Assembly (NCBI GenBank): GCA_961205875.1
Contig: OY540817.1
Coordinates: forward strand, 1,550,001-1,614,000
Direction: 5' to 3'
DNA length: 64,000 nt
Source: Sialis fuliginosa
Taxonomy: Eukaryota; Arthropoda; Insecta; Megaloptera; Sialidae
In this document: positions 11,260-22,530 of the stretch, one piece after another
Position numbering within the stretch: the first letter of the stretch is position 1
How the letters are laid out: every line of letters starts with the position of its first letter
Translations under genes and position numbers: made by a program
Notes under the pieces: generated by a model
Databases searched by the model: none
Seen by the model: the letters and a program-made list of their open reading frames with translations, nothing else
Told to the model about the DNA's origin: nothing

Positions 11260-12313
11260 CAGGGATGGAGAACCTGTGGCCTTAAGGCCGCATGTGGCCT
11301 TTTCAATACTTCATTGCGTCCGGTAAATATTTCAATTATTTATAATATATATTTTTTCTTCTCAATTTATTTTTAATTTTATTCTACCAAGAGACAAAAA
11401 TAAAAATGTTTGAACAAATAATCTACAATAATTAAACGTAAATTAAAATTGGCTATTGCGCCTATATTCTGAAGTTATATGATACTAGCTGGGCCCACGC
11501 GGCTTCGCTCGCGTAGACTACGGAATTATTGTTTAGAATTTTTGAAAAATATAGTTTAATTAATTAAGTACAAACACGATTAGTTATTATTGTAATAATA
11601 ATTTATCAATACCTAAATTACCTAACAAAAACGAATCAGAAGAAAAAAGTACAAATAATTTGTGTTCTGTTTAAATTTAAATGTTAATTATTGAAAACAA
11701 AATTAACTCAAACGTCAGCCGAGGGACTCCGAATATCTACCGAACATAAGCGAATCCAGTCTGATGTACATCGCTTCGATGCGGCACGACACCATACATT
11801 TAAAATGTTACCTTTATAAATATATTTTAAGATATTTTCTAAACTATACGACCAAATTGGATGCTGTAAATGGCAAACTATATCTACATTAAGTACTTAT
11901 GACGATGAAATCATTTATTTCGATAAGGATTAATGTTTTGCAGGTCATAAGTCCATGTAAACAAAACCCAAATATTTTATGTTTTTTTTGTAACATAAAA
12001 GCAGTCATTGTGGCTTAAATATAAAAGTTAGACATATCGTGTCGCTGACTTAATTGTAGAACTTTTGATTCTACACAATTCTTTAATACATTATTTTGTT
12101 CTATATTGAACGGTTTAGGCAGCGTATTACAAAACAGCGCGCCGACGGCAAAATTTTTTCCGACTTGATTTACTATTATCGTCACTGCTTTGTTGTTATG
12201 TTACCTAACGTAATAAAATATAGCCTATAACCTGGCCAGAGAACGTACCTATGAATTAAAAAAAAAAACTCGTAAATCGGATAAGTGGTTCTCGAGTGAT
12301 AAGGTAACTAACG

Positions 12314-12360
<47 letters not shown>

Positions 12361-12510
12361 GTTGAGCTTTATATATATTAAGGATGAACTTCCTAGTGGG
12401 GATATATTTCACGACAAAGACTACTTCAAGAAAGATGGTAAGTATGCGGCCTGCTTATTATTTTTAAATTTAAATGTGGCCTTCTATGATAAAAAGGTTC
12501 CCCACCCCTG
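11260..12510. mobile_element. hAT-type element, 1251 bp, abutting hAT-N1 (TSD GTCTAGAA)
   Basis: Termini CAGGGATGGAGAACCTGTGG and AAGGTTCCCCACCCCTG. GTCTAGAA flanks (11252-11259, 12511-12518), the left copy shared with the neighbouring hAT-N1. Interior 11482-12380 looks like a separate insertion starting TACTAGCTGGGCCCACGCGG and ending in a GACA microsatellite plus TTGAGCTTTATATAT, an arrangement I know from other insect repeats without being sure of its class. Confidence 0.85.
12314..12360. repeat. (GACA)n microsatellite
   Basis: About 12 uninterrupted GACA units within the 1251-bp hAT-type element, next to the end of its probable retroposed cargo. Confidence 0.95.
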
Positions 12511-13108
12511 GTCTAGAACATTAAAACAATCGCTTTTTGTTAACAAACCCATGTACGTAAACGAGCCGTTTTAACAGTAGAGTGAAAGAAACGTGCGGAG
12601 TGCACGAATGCAATGCATTTTGCCTTTTGGTTGAAATTTTTTGTGGAAATGATAGTTCAAAGTGTGTTGATCAAAAGTTGTAATGGGTGTAACCTACGAA
12701 AATCTATAATTTCTGCTCCAGGGGGCACCCAAATATTTTATGTTTAATACATAATTTTATGTTTTTTTATTTATTTTAATCTCCTGAAAAGTCTACTTTT
12801 AGAAAAATTTTCAAAAAATTGTTCAATGAGTACACAAACATTTTTAAGATCTTATGACATTTTTTAGTTTTTTGGTTGGGCACATTTTACAAAATTAATA
12901 AATGTAATAAAAATTTCAAAAAAATATTTCTTTATATTGTCTGGCTAATTCTACGAACTTTCCATCCTTTACAAAATTTTATAAAAGTTAATCCTTTAGG
13001 AGATAAACATAAAACATTAATATAGAATGTTTGGATGCCTCCTGGAACAGAAATTAAGGATTTTCAAAGGTTATACCCATTATAACTTTTGATCAGCTTA
13101 CTTTAAAC

Positions 13109-14749
13109 CATAGATGTCCAACCTTTTGAACCTTTTGAGCCGCATAGCATAAACCCAATCTACCAAGGGTCGCACATGACCCCCCCCCCCGAAATATTCA
13201 GTGTTCTAAAAAAACGTGTTTTGTGAAAACATCAGTTCAAAATACCTTCAAAAAAAATGTACTCAATGTATTTACCCACCCCCATGGGCGTAGCCAGGGT
13301 GGGGCAGAGGGGGGCACTTGCCCCCCCCTAGCTTGTGGACAAAAAGTAATAAGTAAATCAGTATTATTGTCCAAACAGGGATATTTCTAGACTAGTTTGC
13401 CCCTCCCCCTAGCTCGTGAACTAAAAGTAACAAATGAATCAGTTCATTGGCTAAATATTGACATTTTACTATTCATGTCATTGCCTTTTTATCCTTTTTA
13501 TACAAAAAAAAAGTTTTTTTGATATTTCAACTATACATGTATATTATCAATTCAAATTAGATCGATTTTTTACATTAAAAAAAATTATAAATAAAAAAAA
13601 CACCAAAATAGCAACGTAGAGTACATTTTTGTAGAGGATTATGTCTTCAAAAAGATATGCACATACATATAAATTTAATCGATTGAAAAAAATGTGGCGA
13701 AAATAAAAGAAGAAATGAAAAAAAGAATGACTTTTCATTGTTACTTTTTGCGCACCTATCTAGAGATTTAATAAATAATGAAAATGTTAATTTTTTCATA
13801 GCTCTTTTACAATTCCTCGATGATAATCAAGAACACACCAAAAAATTGATTTATTAAGTTAATGAAAATCACGGATTTTCACGAGCCAAAGTTCCAAATT
13901 GCAACGAAACGATAGAATTAAATTTAAGAAAAAAAGGATTTACCAAATGTTTACATTAATGGCCATTTATCAGAGCCGTTCTTACACATTTCGAGGTCCC
14001 AGACGCAAAAAATTTGAGGCCCATTGAAAATATTTTTATTAAAAAATTTTTTTATAAAGTTTTTAGGTAAGGTTACCACAATAATGTGAGAGCTTTTTTT
14101 GCTCCCCCCTCTCTCATTACCTCGGGGTCCTAGGCAAAACACGCCGACCAATTGGTTTTAAAAAAAATTTTTTGCCCCCCCCTGAACAAAATCCTGGCTA
14201 CGCCCATGCCCACCCCCCTCCGAAATTTTTTCTTACTACGCTACTGGAATCTGAATATGGACTTCAAAGATACGCCACTCAAAAGAGAAAAATAAAAATT
14301 AAAAAAAATAAATTAAATCGACTTAAAAAAACTAAAAACCCTGGGAAATACGCCTAATAATTAAATTTAACAAATTTTGAAATCGGTACCAAGTCAATAA
14401 AAAACTTTTTGAGAAAGAGAAAAGGAAACCGACTTCAAAAACTGTTTTTAATTATTAGGTATACATTTAAGTTTTTTTGGTTTTTTTTAAGCCTGTTTTA
14501 TTTTTGTTTATTTTTTAAGTTCTGAAAGCTAAATCTGCCAACCAATTAGGATCTTCCAAATAAGGTACCTCTAGTTTTTATTTTTGATTCTAAAAACATT
14601 ATATTTTATTTTTTAAATCGTAGAATCCTTTAAGCGTTGTGTTATGTGTTATATTAATTATTTTATATTATAAGATTATTATTATTTTTTGATTTATCCG
14701 ATGAGGGCCGCACCAAAGATACTCGCGGGCCGCGGGTTGGACAAGCTTG
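13109..14749 (+). mobile_element. hAT-N1 element, 1641 bp with insert (TSD CTTTAAAC)
   Basis: Termini CATAGATGTCCAACC and GGGTTGGACAAGCTTG. Exact octamers CTTTAAAC (13101-13108, 14750-14757). The interior includes a second TE (13283-14208); without it the element is about 715 bp. No transposase. Confidence 0.88.
13283..14208. mobile_element. Nested hAT-type element, 926 bp (TSD CCCACCCC)
   Basis: A perfect 16-bp terminal inverted repeat CATGGGCGTAGCCAGG and exact octamers CCCACCCC (13275-13282, 14209-14216). G/C-runs next to both ends (GGGGGGCAC, GCCCCCCC). Third nesting level: palindrome, hAT-N1, this element. Confidence 0.9.
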
Positions 14750-14920
14750 CTTTAAACTATCATATCCATAAAAAAATTAAAACAAAATTTATAGCATTTG
14801 TGCGGAGTCCTTTCTTTTGCTCTACTGCTTAAACGTTTGCAAACATGACAAAAAGCGATTGTTTTAATATCCTCGATAACTCCTGAAAGTTTGTCGGTAT
14901 GTTTACGGGACATCCTGTAT

Positions 14921-15486
14921 AAGTATTAGAAACAATGTTTACACTAGCAAACCCGCGGGGGAATCCTAGTCTATTTTTATAAATATTAAATTCTCAATTT
15001 TCATTGTTCTCCAAAAATTACAAATATAAACTGAAATTTTTATTAGACTCAAGTTTTATAAGCAACAAAATGTTCTCAAGATTTATTTAACTAAAGAAAA
15101 TTATATTTAACACATTATTTATAAACACGCAAGAAACAATAGCAATTTAAAAAGACTTATAACAATATCACTCTAACCACAAATTGAATAACACTATAAA
15201 CAAACTGTTAAATGTAGAACATACTTGTCTAGTATAAAGATCTATTTTTCGTGAAATTGTCTGCTTTCTACACAACTTGAAACTAGTCAGTGCAGACGCA
15301 CATAACACTAGAAATTACAATTATACACTGCGGACTGCGGCTATGAAGATATTAACAAACAGTAGGTATGCCATGTGCTATGCAGTATTGTTGGGAGAAA
15401 TTTCTAGTGGGAGGGTATGTTGTTTCAGTTTTACACTGACAATTAGGTGATATTGGTAATTATACGCAATATGCTAGAGATTTAAT
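14921..15486. other. Intergenic AT-rich stretch
   Basis: No exon, RNA gene or repeat terminus recognised. Confidence 0.4.
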
Positions 15487-15740
15487 AATTAGATTATAGT
15501 CTGTCTGCCTGTCTAAATAAATTTTATACTGATCAAGATGAAATTTGGTATACGGACGTAGATTGTTAACTCACAAACATAAATGACAAGATTTAAAAAA
15601 AAAATAAAAAAATTTTGGTCTCCTTCTCATAGATTAAAAGTATACTCAAAATTTTTTTTTCACTTAATCCATTGAGTGGGGTGTCTAAAATGCAACAAAC
15701 ATGTTAATTGTAATGTTTGATTTAACCATTCAGTCGCGAT

Positions 15741-16373
15741 CAGTAGCGTACTGAGAAGGGGGGGGGGCAAAGGGGGCATTTTGTTAAGGGCGGCAAATTT
15801 GAGGTTGCAACAAAAAAAAAAAGGTCATCAAAATCAAGGCTTCGAACCGTTAATTTTTTCATTTTCGTTTCGGATTTCGTTCCGGTTCGAGTAAAAAAAA
15901 ATTTCGGTTTGGTTTCGGTTTTCGTTCCGAAAAAAATAACGGTTTTTCCGTTTTTTTCGGTTTTCGATTCAGTTCCGAGTAATTAATTTATAAAAAATTT
16001 ATTTGTATTAAAATTTTTTTTCTACCATAATTTAGAACAATTTATGGTAGTCAATTAAAGTGGAAAATAAGATCATGTTAACGCACGTATTTTAATATGT
16101 ACTGAACCGTAAAAACCGATATTTTTACATCGGTTCTGTTCCGGTTTTCATTTCGGCAAAAAATAACGGTTTTTCCGGGTTTCAGTTTTCGGTTCAGTTC
16201 TGGTAGGAAGCCCTGATCAAAATTACTAGAAAGGCGCAAAATTGTGAATTGCCAGCGGCAATTTCGAAAAAAATAGGTCTTCAATTTTTTATATTTAACA
16301 TATAGTGCAAGGAGGGGGGGGGGGGGAAGTTTACCATCTGCCCCGGGCGGCAGTAACCTACGGTACGCCACTG
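15741..16373. mobile_element. hAT-type element, 633 bp (TSD GTCRCGAT)
   Basis: Termini CAGTAGCGTACTGAG and GGTACGCCACTG, G-runs next to both ends; octamers GTCGCGAT (15733-15740) and GTCACGAT (16374-16381), one mismatch. Contains a nested MITE (15835-16215). Confidence 0.78.
15835..16215. mobile_element. Nested hAT-type MITE, 381 bp (TSD ATCAAAAT)
   Basis: Termini CAAGGCTTCGAACCG and GGAAGCCCTG, rich in TTCGGTTTCGG. Exact octamers ATCAAAAT (15827-15834, 16216-16223). Same family as the 143-bp element at 47859. Confidence 0.82.
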
Positions 16374-16880
16374 GTCACGATATATTTGCTTTTAAAAGTG
16401 GTTATCAGAGCCCCCCCGCCCACCTATAATTTTTTAAACAATCGATTCAACAAATCTTAACAAAATTCAAAATGTAGCTTTTAATTAGTATTTACAATGA
16501 AAATTATAACGAACACTGTCAAATAAATTTTGGGCCCCCTCTCATAGACTGAAAATTGTACTTAAATTTTTTTTCACTTACCCCATTGAGTTACATAGGT
16601 CTCCTAAAATGCAACAAAATATGTTATGACTTTTTGGTTTTAACCCTTCAGTCACGATATATTTGCTTTTAAATGTAGTTATCAGAGCGTTCCCCCTCTA
16701 ATTTCTAAACTACCGATGCGAAAAATAAAAAACAAATAAGAATGTAGCTTTCAATTAGTACTTTCAATGAAAATTATAACGAACACTAGCAAAATTATTT
16801 TTTGAAATAACATTTTTTTTATAAATCGTCAGACGAACACGTATGGAGATTACATCTTTCGTCAATATGAAATAGCTCTC

Positions 16881-17860
16881 GACAGGGACGTATTTCTAAA
16901 TTTTGCGCCCTGGGCGAATACGATCGGCCGCCCCAGTAGATTTTTTTTAATGCCAGAAACTTAGTATAAACAAAAATTTAGCAATAAGTGATTTCAGGAT
17001 AAATTATTTAAAAATAGGATTATTAGAAATAGGATAGTTTACGTGATTATTTTGCCGAGAGCAAATTTTGTCTGTGTATTGTAGTATAGTCCAGGCTGTG
17101 GAGGCTAAAACAGGTTATTTTTAGGTACAGTCTTCCCACAAACAGGATTTGTTACAATTGTGGTTTACAATAATACCCTAACAAGCAAACATCCCCAGGT
17201 GTCACTCTCCGATTTTAATGAAACTTGGTAAAAATGTTCTTTGGGTAAAAATTAAGGACACGTATTTTTTTATACGTGCCCGTTTTTAAGTTTAGGTGGT
17301 GAAATCGACCCTTGAAAATGAGGGTAAAATTTTTAATTTGTAAATAGCTCGTAAACCGCTTGGAATAGTGGCTTGTGTTTAATACAAAATTTGTTTGGTA
17401 TTACAAGAGCTATAAAATAGCATAAATGTGGTACCCCCTATAATTTTTATTTGGGGGGTATAATGGACACCTCTTAACTTTTTTCAAAAATTATTATTTT
17501 TTCTTTCATATATCAATAGAGTGTAGTATTCTGAATACAATGATATAAAATTTCAAAATAACGTATCTTCAAACTTCGGAGATATCGGCACTTTTGTAGT
17601 CCGCCATATACTTTATACAGTGTATAAAGTAAATGGCATGCCGCGCCGCGCGCCAGTCAAAGCTAGTAGAAAACTTTTCAAAGTAGTGTGGTTCTATTAT
17701 ATGTTGTGATATTAATTTGATAATTCACAAATATCATCAATATGGGTTTATTTTAAATTACAACGAGTAAAAATTTTGCAAATCCATCGATAGGAGGTGT
17801 GGAACCCTTAAAGTAATGAACAATGAAATGTAGCGATTTCAAGTATTAAATAAAACGGCC
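16881..17860. other. Repeat fragments, no gene
   Basis: 16884 onward begins with a hAT-like end (CAGGGACGTATTTCTAAATT, GCGCCCTGGGCG) whose other end I did not find. 17180-17620 is AT-rich with ATGAAACTTGGTAAAA-type phrases seen in insect repeats. No exon. Confidence 0.35.
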
Positions 17861-17865
17861 AAGTG

Positions 17866-18850
17866 CGTGTTGGGCACGCACTTGATAGGTTTCCGTAGTC
17901 ATTACGATTTATATACAAGAGTTATTTCAACGGACGCTCTGATAACGACATTTAAATGCAAATATATCGTGACTGAAGGGTTAAAATCAAAAGGTCATAT
18001 AACATTTTTTGTTGCATTTTAGGAGACCTATCTAAAGATACCCCACTCAATGGGGTAAGTGAAAAAAACTTTGAGTACAATTTTCAGTCTATGGGAGGGG
18101 GTCCAAAATAATTTTGATAGTGTTCGTTATAATTTTCAGTGAAAGTACTAATTCAAAGCTACATTCTGAATTTTTTTCAGATTTTTTAAATAGATAGTTT
18201 AGAAATTAGGGTGGGGGGGACGCTCTGATAACGACATTTAAATGCAAATATATCTTGACTGAAGGGTTAAAATCAAAAGGTCATTTAACATTTTTTGTTA
18301 CATTTTAGGAGACCTATCCAATGACCCCCCACTCAATGGAATATGTGAAAAAAAATTTGTGAGTTCACTTTTCAGTCTATGGGAGGGGGGTCCAATATAA
18401 TTTTGACAGTATTCGTTATAATTTTCAGTGGAAGTACTAATTAAAGGCTACATTCATGAATTTTTTCAGATATTTTAAATTGATAGTTTAGAAATTAGGG
18501 GGGGGGGACGCTTTTATGACGACTTTGAACGCAAATATATCGTGACTGAAGGGTTAAAATAAAAATGTCATACTGCATTTTTTATTGCATTTTAGGAGAC
18601 TTATCTAAAGACATCCCACTTAATGTATTAAGTGAAAAATTTTTTTTGAAAATACTTTTCAGTCTATGGAAAGGGGGTTCAAAAAAAATTTTTTTTCAAA
18701 AATATTATCATTTCTGTTTTTGGGTTATCAGTCTTCGTATGTATATCAAATTTCATCTTAATCGGCTTAAATTTTTTGAGGACGGACGGATGGACGGACG
18801 GACAATGGACATGGCGAAACGATAAGGTTTCCTAGTTTTCTACGGAAACC
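17866..18850 (+). repeat. Repeat family G copy with three roughly 285-bp tandem units
   Basis: The head is a hairpin, AAGTGCGTG-TTGGG-CACGCACTT (17869-17891), then GGTTTCCGTAG. Units start near 17937, 18219 and 18508 (CTCTGATAACGACATTTAAA, GTGACTGAAGGGTTAAA, TTTTCAGTCTATGGGAGG). The tail is GGACGGACGG repeats and GGTTTCCTAGTTTTCTACGG. Inverse copies lie at 54887-55735 and 24957-25515. Confidence 0.72.
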
Positions 18851-19786
18851 TAAAAATCATGTGCAGTATTATAAATAATCAAACAAAATTTGTTAACTAG
18901 CAAGCACTTTCAAATGTGTGATATTATCTATGGATTTGTTTTGGAATTTAGAGCAGTGATACTCCAACTTTTTATAACATAGTTAGCGACTTTGATTGTG
19001 TAAAATAATTTTCATAAGTTCACTACTGTTTTAACTTTTTAACACCTTATTGCTTTTTTCTGGGGAAAAAATAGTAAAAAAAATTATTTTTTTCAAACCA
19101 TATTGAACCTAAATGCTTCATTTAATAAACAATACTTATACGATTTATAAAAAAGGGTTCTTTCAAAATTTTTCATAATCAATTTTTGCTACAATGTTCG
19201 TTATAATTTTCATTGAAGTAGTAGATAGTAATTTAAAGCTACATTATGGAATTTTGTTCAATTTTTTTGAATTTATAATTTAGAAATTAGAGAGACATTT
19301 AAAAGCAAATATATCGTGACTGAAGGAATAAAATCAAAAAGTCCTTAAAAAATTTTTGTTGCATTTTAGGATACCCCACGTGGAAAAAAAATGTGAGTAC
19401 ATTTTTCAGTCTATATGAGGGGGGCCCTAAAATTTGTTGGCAGTGTTCGTTATACTTTTCATTGACAGTACTAATTAAAAAGTAAATTCTCGAATTTTTC
19501 CAGATTTTTTAAATCGATAGTTTGTGTATAATAATATGAAGGCTCATTACACCAATTATTATTCTGTGTTTTATAAATCTATTCAGAAGACTTTCAATGG
19601 TAATAGCTTAACATTAGATATAGGTAGTAATAAATGGTAATAGGTACGTTCCTTTTCAGTAAACAAACACTTTCTCATAATTTCCTCACTTTCTTCCTTG
19701 TGATTTACATTAATTTCTGTTTTAATAGATTTGATACATTACTAGCTGTTTGTCCACGACATCGCCTTCTTTTATGGCGTTAGTCT
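18851..19786. repeat. Further decayed family G unit and AT-rich DNA
   Basis: 19190-19520 is another degraded tandem unit (CGTGACTGAAGG, TTTTTCAGTCTATATGAGGG). 18890-19010 resembles part of the inverted repeat at 25690-25985 (AGCAAGCACTTTCAAATG). No gene. Confidence 0.45.
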
Positions 19787-20264
19787 ATATATATAAGGTA
19801 GTGGCACCAGTCTTGGCAAGGACCCCAGTAATAGCAAATTTAATTAAATGTACTGAATTAGAAATATGTGTTGATATTCCATTACTACCATTTATAAATA
19901 TTAATCTATATACATTTAACTGTCTTACAGCGTGATTTTTCAAATTTGACGATTCTTTCTTTTATATCTTTTGTGTCGTAGTACTTATCATTTTGTAATC
20001 ATTAGCAAGTGTCCATCACTGCGTGCTCATTACTGGTTTTACCTTTGCCATTACTGGAGAAAAAACATGAACAAAATAAAAGGCTATAATTTAAAAAACA
20101 AACTATATTTGCGGACTTTGGTAACTAAATTGAATAAATAAAGAGTTACTTGTTTTATTAGTAACATGAGTTCATGAGAATTACAAAAAACAAGCACATT
20201 AAACTCAAAAAACCGAAAACTTGCTCTATTAGTGGCCATAACTGGTGCCTCTACCTTACAGTAT
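19787..20264. repeat. Inverted-repeat element with GGCACCAG ends
   Basis: Termini AAGGTAGTGGCACCAGT and ACTGGTGCCTCTACCTT. The interior matches, in inverse, 35600-35930 (AAGAATCGTCAAATTTGA, TTTGTGTCGTAGTA), so it is the same family as the element in Ack intron 8. Confidence 0.6.
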
Positions 20265-20374
20265 AAGACACCGTTTAACGCGGGGGATACGTTCCAGCGC
20301 TACATGTAACAGCGTTAAAAGGGGTTAACTCAACAATACTGAGAATACGTGAAATAACAGTTAAATAACGATTA

Positions 20375-20570
20375 AAAAACATCTGCCAAGTAAATGCACA
20401 GTGCTTCCTCGTATTAAATTCACCAAGTGTAGTTAATTATTGAACAATTTAAATAAAAACCGATAAAGTGCTCAGATAAATTTCCTGCCATTGGTTAACC
20501 ATTTAATTTTACCTGATTATTTTTTTGTATATTTTTAATTTTTCAATCTAAATCTAAATGACCCTGCAGA
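20375..20570 (-). repeat. Family C fragment
   Basis: Begins AACATCTGCCAAGTAAATGC and runs into the AATCTAAATCTAAATG end; one terminal piece of the family at 54091 in inverse orientation. Confidence 0.6.
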
Positions 20571-20716
20571 ATCCTTATGAGAAAAGAGTCAAACTCTTTG
20601 AAACTTTGGATTCTGATAGTCCTTGATGAGTAGATGAAAAGTCTCAATGGGCACTAAGTCCTAAAAACTCATGGTCTTAAGGATATAGTCCTCTGAAGCT
20701 AGGAATCATGCTTGTC

Positions 20717-21616
20717 TTTAAGGGGGGGGGGTAAGGTTTTAAAGGCGAAAAAAAGGCATATTTTCATGATTTTTTTTTGAAGATATGAATAATGTTGGTT
20801 TATTTATTTCATATACACGTTATAGTATGACATCAAAAGTATCTTTGGAAAAATTTTCAATTAAAAATATCAAAAAATAAGTCCATGACAGCAAATCTCT
20901 GGAGGCGCCTCGAAAAAAAGTTGTTATGCGGTGAACACCATAACTCGTTACCGGATCATGTAAAACAAAAAAATCGAAATGTGCTTGAAAGGTGATTTGT
21001 TTCCCTAGGTAGTCACAGAGAGTTTTTTTTTTCCGATTTAATTATTTTTGGCAGCATTTGAAAGTGAAAAACGTGATTTTCGCTAAAAATTTCGGTGAAT
21101 TTGTTATTATAAAATGGAAAAAAATGGTAAAAAAAAAAAACTCTCTCTGATTACCTGTTGATTTATGTGTAGAAATAGTGTTTAAAATTTCAAAAGGATC
21201 GGTCAAGTAGATTTTGAGTTATAATGTTCACGAACTTCAAAAATGACATTTGCGAGAAAATCGATTTAAAGTTTATTATACTCGAACATCCAAAATTAAG
21301 CATCAATAAAAGGGTATAATTTTTTATAATTATACAGAATCATCAATGCCAGCTTCGTACAGTGAAACACTGTCATGCAGGATGTCCAATCCATCTTTTT
21401 GCTTTTGTCTAAGTTGGGTTCTACCCTCTTTACTTGTACGTGCAGTTTGTCCGTATAAAAATCAAGCATGAGGGTCGGTCGCTTGAAACGCTGTATCTTC
21501 GTTAGTTTTATTCCGATTTACTTGAAATTTGGCACAATACTCTCGACATGTTGTACATTCAGAAAAAATTTAAAAAAAAATGCATTTTAAAACCTTACCC
21601 CCCCCCCCTTAATTAA
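20717..21616. mobile_element. TTAA-flanked element with G/C-run termini
   Basis: TTAA, a run of ten G, then TAAGGTTTTAAA; right end TTTAAAACCTTA, C-run, TTAA. A piggyBac-type target with an unusual homopolymer next to the end. Interior AT-rich, non-coding. Confidence 0.5.
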
Positions 21617-21659
21617 CAATAAAAGTTTTTGTAGAACCTTTATTTTATTTGTACTCCGT

Positions 21660-22219
21660 AATTTTTTTCAAAACTTTAAACGCGTTTTTCTCGAAACCAT
21701 GTTTTCGAAGTTGGTGATCACTGTAACTTAAGAACGGCTTTGCCGATCGGTTTGACATTTTTCTCACTTATTCTATACATAAATGTTCTCCGGATGGACG
21801 AAGGATTTTTTTTGGACGATTAATTTTTTTTTTTATAGTCGAAAATGCGAGTAAAATTTTAGTCGAATAAAGAACTTTGACTTTCAACATCCGCCATCTT
21901 GTGAAAATTCAAAATTTTTCAAATCCCTTCGTTCATCCGGAGCATTATGTCATTAGCTAATGATCCGTTTTGTTTTTTTATATTTCAGATGATCTATTGA
22001 CGAGCAGCAGTGATCACGGCAAAATATTTTTTTGGACCCCTCCCAAATTTGCTGTATCTCACTTATTTTTTAATATTTTGCCATAAAAAAATTATATTTT
22101 CTGTAAATACATATCTTTCATGTGGAAAAACATTTGTTATTAATTATTTTAATGCGTGGCCAAAAAAAAATCCTAAAAAGTACTTTTTTTGGAAGTCCCA
22201 ACTGGGTCTGCCCTCTTAA
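21660..22219. mobile_element. TTAA MITE, left-truncated copy of the 9515 family
   Basis: Shares CGTTTTTCTCGAAACCATG, GGTGATCACTGTAACTT and the right terminus CCCAACTGGGTCTGCCCTC plus TTAA with 9660-10189. The right end abuts the mariner remnant. Confidence 0.65.
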
Positions 22220-22220
22220 G

Positions 22221-22530
22221 CGAAAATCACAAAAATTGTCGTTACGAAATTTATTTTATGCTTCTTGTACGCAACAAAAACGATCCATTTTTGGAACGTA
22301 TTGTAACGTGCGATGAAAAATTGGTTTTATATAACAATAAGAGACGTTCAGGGCAGTAGTGGTTAAATAAAGCTGAAGCTCCTAAACACTTTCCAAAGCC
22401 AATTTTTAATCGAAAGAGGACAATGGTGCCCGTTTGGTGGTCTGTACAGGGATTAATCCACTATAACTTCTTAAAATTAACGAAATGCATAAAAACAATT
22501 CGGTTAAGTAGCTTAATTATATTTTGAAAT
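22221..22530 (+). pseudogene. Mariner transposase fragment (broken)
   Basis: Translating from 22222 gives ENHKNCRYEIYFMLLVRNKN, then PFLERIVTCDEKLVLYNNKR, RSGQ-stop-WLNKAEAPKHFPKP and TMVPVWWSVQGLIHYNFL. The VTCDEK block carries a catalytic Asp of the mariner DD34D core, and WLNKAEAPKHFPKP / VWW..GLIHY is classic mariner spacing. There is an in-frame TAG, no N-terminal HTH part, and the frame is lost after about residue 100. It begins exactly at a TTAA (22216-22219) that ends an unrelated MITE, so the 5' part was cut by that insertion or lost. Confidence 0.85.

Larger units (their letters stand above)
10921..14920. repeat. TACAGG palindrome expanded to 4 kb by hAT insertions
   Basis: Termini TATACAGGTGTCCCGTAAAC and its inverse (GTTTACGGGACATCCTGTAT). 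The arms share inverted blocks (ACAATCGCTTTTTG / CAAAAAGCGATTGT; TTGATCAAAAGTTGTAATGG / inverse). Without the insertions at 10970-12510 and 13109-14749 it would be about 0.8 kb, like its relatives. Confidence 0.83.
15487..16880. repeat. Truncated repeat family G (tandem-unit family), inverse copy
   Basis: Begins CTGTCTGCCTGTCT and GATGAAATTTGGTATACGGA, then two units containing CATTGAGT, TTCAGTCGCGATATATTTGC and TTATCAGAGC. Interrupted by the hAT-type element at 15741. Same units as 17930-19500 in the opposite sense. Confidence 0.6.
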
